This document shows, piece after piece, positions 62,316-64,000 of a DNA stretch of 64,000 nucleotides; position 1 is the stretch's first letter, and every line of letters starts with the position of its first letter. The position numbers were made by a program, and so were the translations under genes. The stretch is from Diadema setosum (taxonomy: Eukaryota > Echinodermata > Echinoidea > Diadematoida > Diadematidae). The stretch lies in the NCBI GenBank assembly GCA_033980235.1, contig CM067077.1:3027972-3091971 (forward strand). Reading direction: 5' to 3'. The notes beneath the pieces were generated by a model. That model was given only the letters and a program-made list of their open reading frames with translations, ran no database searches and was not told the DNA's origin.

Positions 62316-62955
62316 CTTTGGCGCAAAATAAAAAAAGGAATACATTAATGATATGACCATTACCAAAATATGGCCACATAAATACACTTCTCCAATTCCC
62401 TCAATGGCTCCCCATACATAAACGTATCAGCTGTAAAAATCCTCCTTATTGTGTACAAGATATGTGATAATCTTGCCAATCTTTTCTTAAACATTTGATT
62501 TCCTTCTGCTCATCCACTTCAGCCCGTTCTCTCCGATCTTCCTCCAGTCTCCAGTTATCACGTGGCCCCCGCACCTATACCCGCAGCGGCTACGGCAATA
62601 TGGCTTTTTCTGTTATTTCCCCATCTCTTTGCAATAAACTCCCTATCTTTATTCGTAATGAAAGTGCTGACTAGTTCAAAATTAATCATTGCGGGTTTTC
62701 TTTCCATCCCTTTATCATCTCATTGGCATTACATGATCGTGTCCCATATCAACCTGTCATAAACGTATAAAGGTGAAAACTATAAACATGAAATACTTTG
62801 CTAAGACTATGTAACATGGAAAGAAACAAACTACTTTTTTTTTAGTCCAACGCGGCGAGATATAGTTTAGTATCTTAATCACGTGTTTATTTAGTTGTTC
62901 CATAGGGTTTTTTTTCTGGTATTTCCCCATCTCTTTGCTATAAACTCCCTATCTA

Positions 62956-63210
62956 CATATGAAGAGTTTGTTGCAAAAACCGATAAGTCCATATTTGCCA
63001 AATGGAGATATTTGCGATTAAAGGTCAAGAAAAATAAAGAGAATAATAAGAAAAATGTTGCTTCTTTTGACCGTAACTTCAAAAATGTACCTTTATATGT
63101 AGTGACCAATGTATCATTAAAAAGGTATTATTTTGTACTTTATGACAGAGATCGTACTTCAAAATCTTCAAAAATGGACTTATCGGTTTTTGCAAACAAA
63201 CTCTTCATAC
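62956..63210. mobile_element. 250-bp MITE, GAAGAGTTTGTTTGCAAAAA type, copy 2
   Basis: Same element as at 42351; ends ATGAAGAGTTTG and CAAACTCTTCAT flanked by ACAT on both sides. Inserted in the LINE tail of an array intron (CCCTATCTACAT|ATTCGTAATG in other copies). Confidence 0.85.
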
Positions 63211-63852
63211 ATATTCGTAATGACAGTGTTGACAAGTTCAAATCATTGTTGAAAACTTATCTGTTAACTCAATCCTTATTTTGTTGTTGTTGTTGCTGCT
63301 GTTGTTATATCATACGCACATAATGCTGTACCTTAGCTCATTTTTTTTCCCGGATCAATGCGCTTAGAAACATCAGTATTACGTACCATGTAAGGAATCA
63401 ACTTTATTGTCATTTATAATACATGATACATTCATAAAGCGGATCAAAAACACATGCTTCTATATGCGCTGTACAATTCAGATAAACAATCAATATAATA
63501 GACATAATAATTAACCCCAAAAAAAGGTTATAAATATTCATCTTAATGATGGAAGACGGACAAAGCGGGTTTTCTTTATACCCCTTCATCATCTCATTCG
63601 CATTACGTGATTGTGTCCCATATCAACCTGCCATATACGTAGAAAGGTGAAAACGATAAACATGGTAATACTTTGCTAAGACGATGTAACATGGAAAGAA
63701 ACAAACTATTCTTTTTAGTTCAACACGCCGAAAACATCGTTTAGTATCTCAATCACGTGTTTGTTTGTTTCTTTGTTTGTTTTGTGTTTTTTTTATTGCA
63801 GGAAGGTTTCAAATGCATTGGAAACCAAATGAAGCAAAGAAGATGCATATAC

Positions 63853-64000
63853 CTTCGATCCTGCTGCTGATGTACAGAGGGCAAGAAAGAAATCGTCTGC
63901 TATCTTGACATCGTCAAGCTGTAACTTCTGAAGGTTTGGCATGGTGCAGATACTCTTGGCGTAAGACTCTGATCCAGCAGGGGAGATGTCAGGTCCAGCA
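63853..64000 (-). CDS. LRR array exon, cut by the window edge
   Basis: 148 of an expected 168 bp: AGPDISPAGSESYAKSIC ... LQKLQLDDVKIADDFFLAL CTSAAGSK; donor AAG|GTATAT. The array continues beyond 64000, where the N-terminal part of the receptor is expected. Confidence 0.85.

Larger units (their letters stand above)
37068..63415 (+). repeat. Family of antisense LINE tails between LRR exons
   Basis: Nearly every intron of the array carries a plus-strand piece of one CR1/Jockey-like LINE: pieces near 37.1, 38.6, 39.8, 41.2, 49.2, 50.7, 52.7, 53.8, 55.1, 56.0, 57.6, 58.9, 60.0, 61.5, 62.4 and 62.9 kb. Landmarks on the plus strand are TTTGATTTCCTTCTGCTCAT, CAGTTATCACGTGG, TTTGCAATAAACTCCCTATC and ACGCGCTATATAAGGAATCA. 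Several introns hold a second partial piece starting at GATAGGGCTTTTTCTGG. The tail is therefore part of the duplicated exon module. Confidence 0.78.

Noticed and set aside
41321..63323. Many plus-strand ORFs of type SFCSSTSTRSLRSSSLSSYH as host genes
   Set aside because: They are decayed C-terminal pieces of a LINE ORF2 repeated in every intron.

Overview
This is a eukaryotic, intron-rich, AT-rich window crowded with repeats. It looks like an echinoderm, most likely a sea urchin. The reasons are NLR-style leucine-rich-repeat (LRR) exons of the SPAASES...CTMPNL type, a foldback element built of 15-bp repeats like the echinoid TU family, many small inverted-repeat elements, and CR1/Jockey-like LINE remnants. 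The species call is inference; no RNA gene or prokaryotic feature was seen.

1-6.8 kb (+ strand): six exons of a serine beta-lactamase-like (S12/LACT-type) gene whose 5' part lies outside the window. Splice phases fit throughout, but two in-frame stops and two frameshifts disrupt the first three visible exons, so it reads as a pseudogene or a badly assembled allele. 6.9-8.4 kb: a TU-like foldback element. 8.4-11.8 kb: noncoding DNA with inverted-repeat elements and microsatellites.

11.8-26.9 kb: a noncoding unit of about 3.8 kb present three times in tandem (A, B, C). Copy A is split by a 3.9-kb inverted-repeat element full of GTTGCCATGGCAAC-like sites, the RFX X-box consensus. Copies B and C show the empty site. 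27-31.8 kb: more mobile elements, including a nested element with about five tandem units of 150 bp carrying TGACCTTTGACC nuclear-receptor-like direct repeats.

31.8-64 kb (minus strand): the 3' part of a large LRR gene running right to left. Its array has fourteen 168-bp phase-0 exons (one cut by the window edge) and one partial exon, followed by smaller exons of 108, 48, 356 and 98 bp. Each array exon encodes 56 residues, i.e. two LRRs. Across exons the backbone is nearly identical and changes concentrate at the same concave-face positions of each LRR. The N-terminal effector and any NACHT domain would lie beyond 64 kb.

The array has been shaped by duplication and transposition. Nearly every intron carries an antisense CR1-like LINE tail. 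Three exons hold the same piggyBac-like TTAA insertion, one exon has been replaced by unrelated DNA, one is frameshifted, and one intron received a 6.6-kb foldback element that itself contains a dead LINE.
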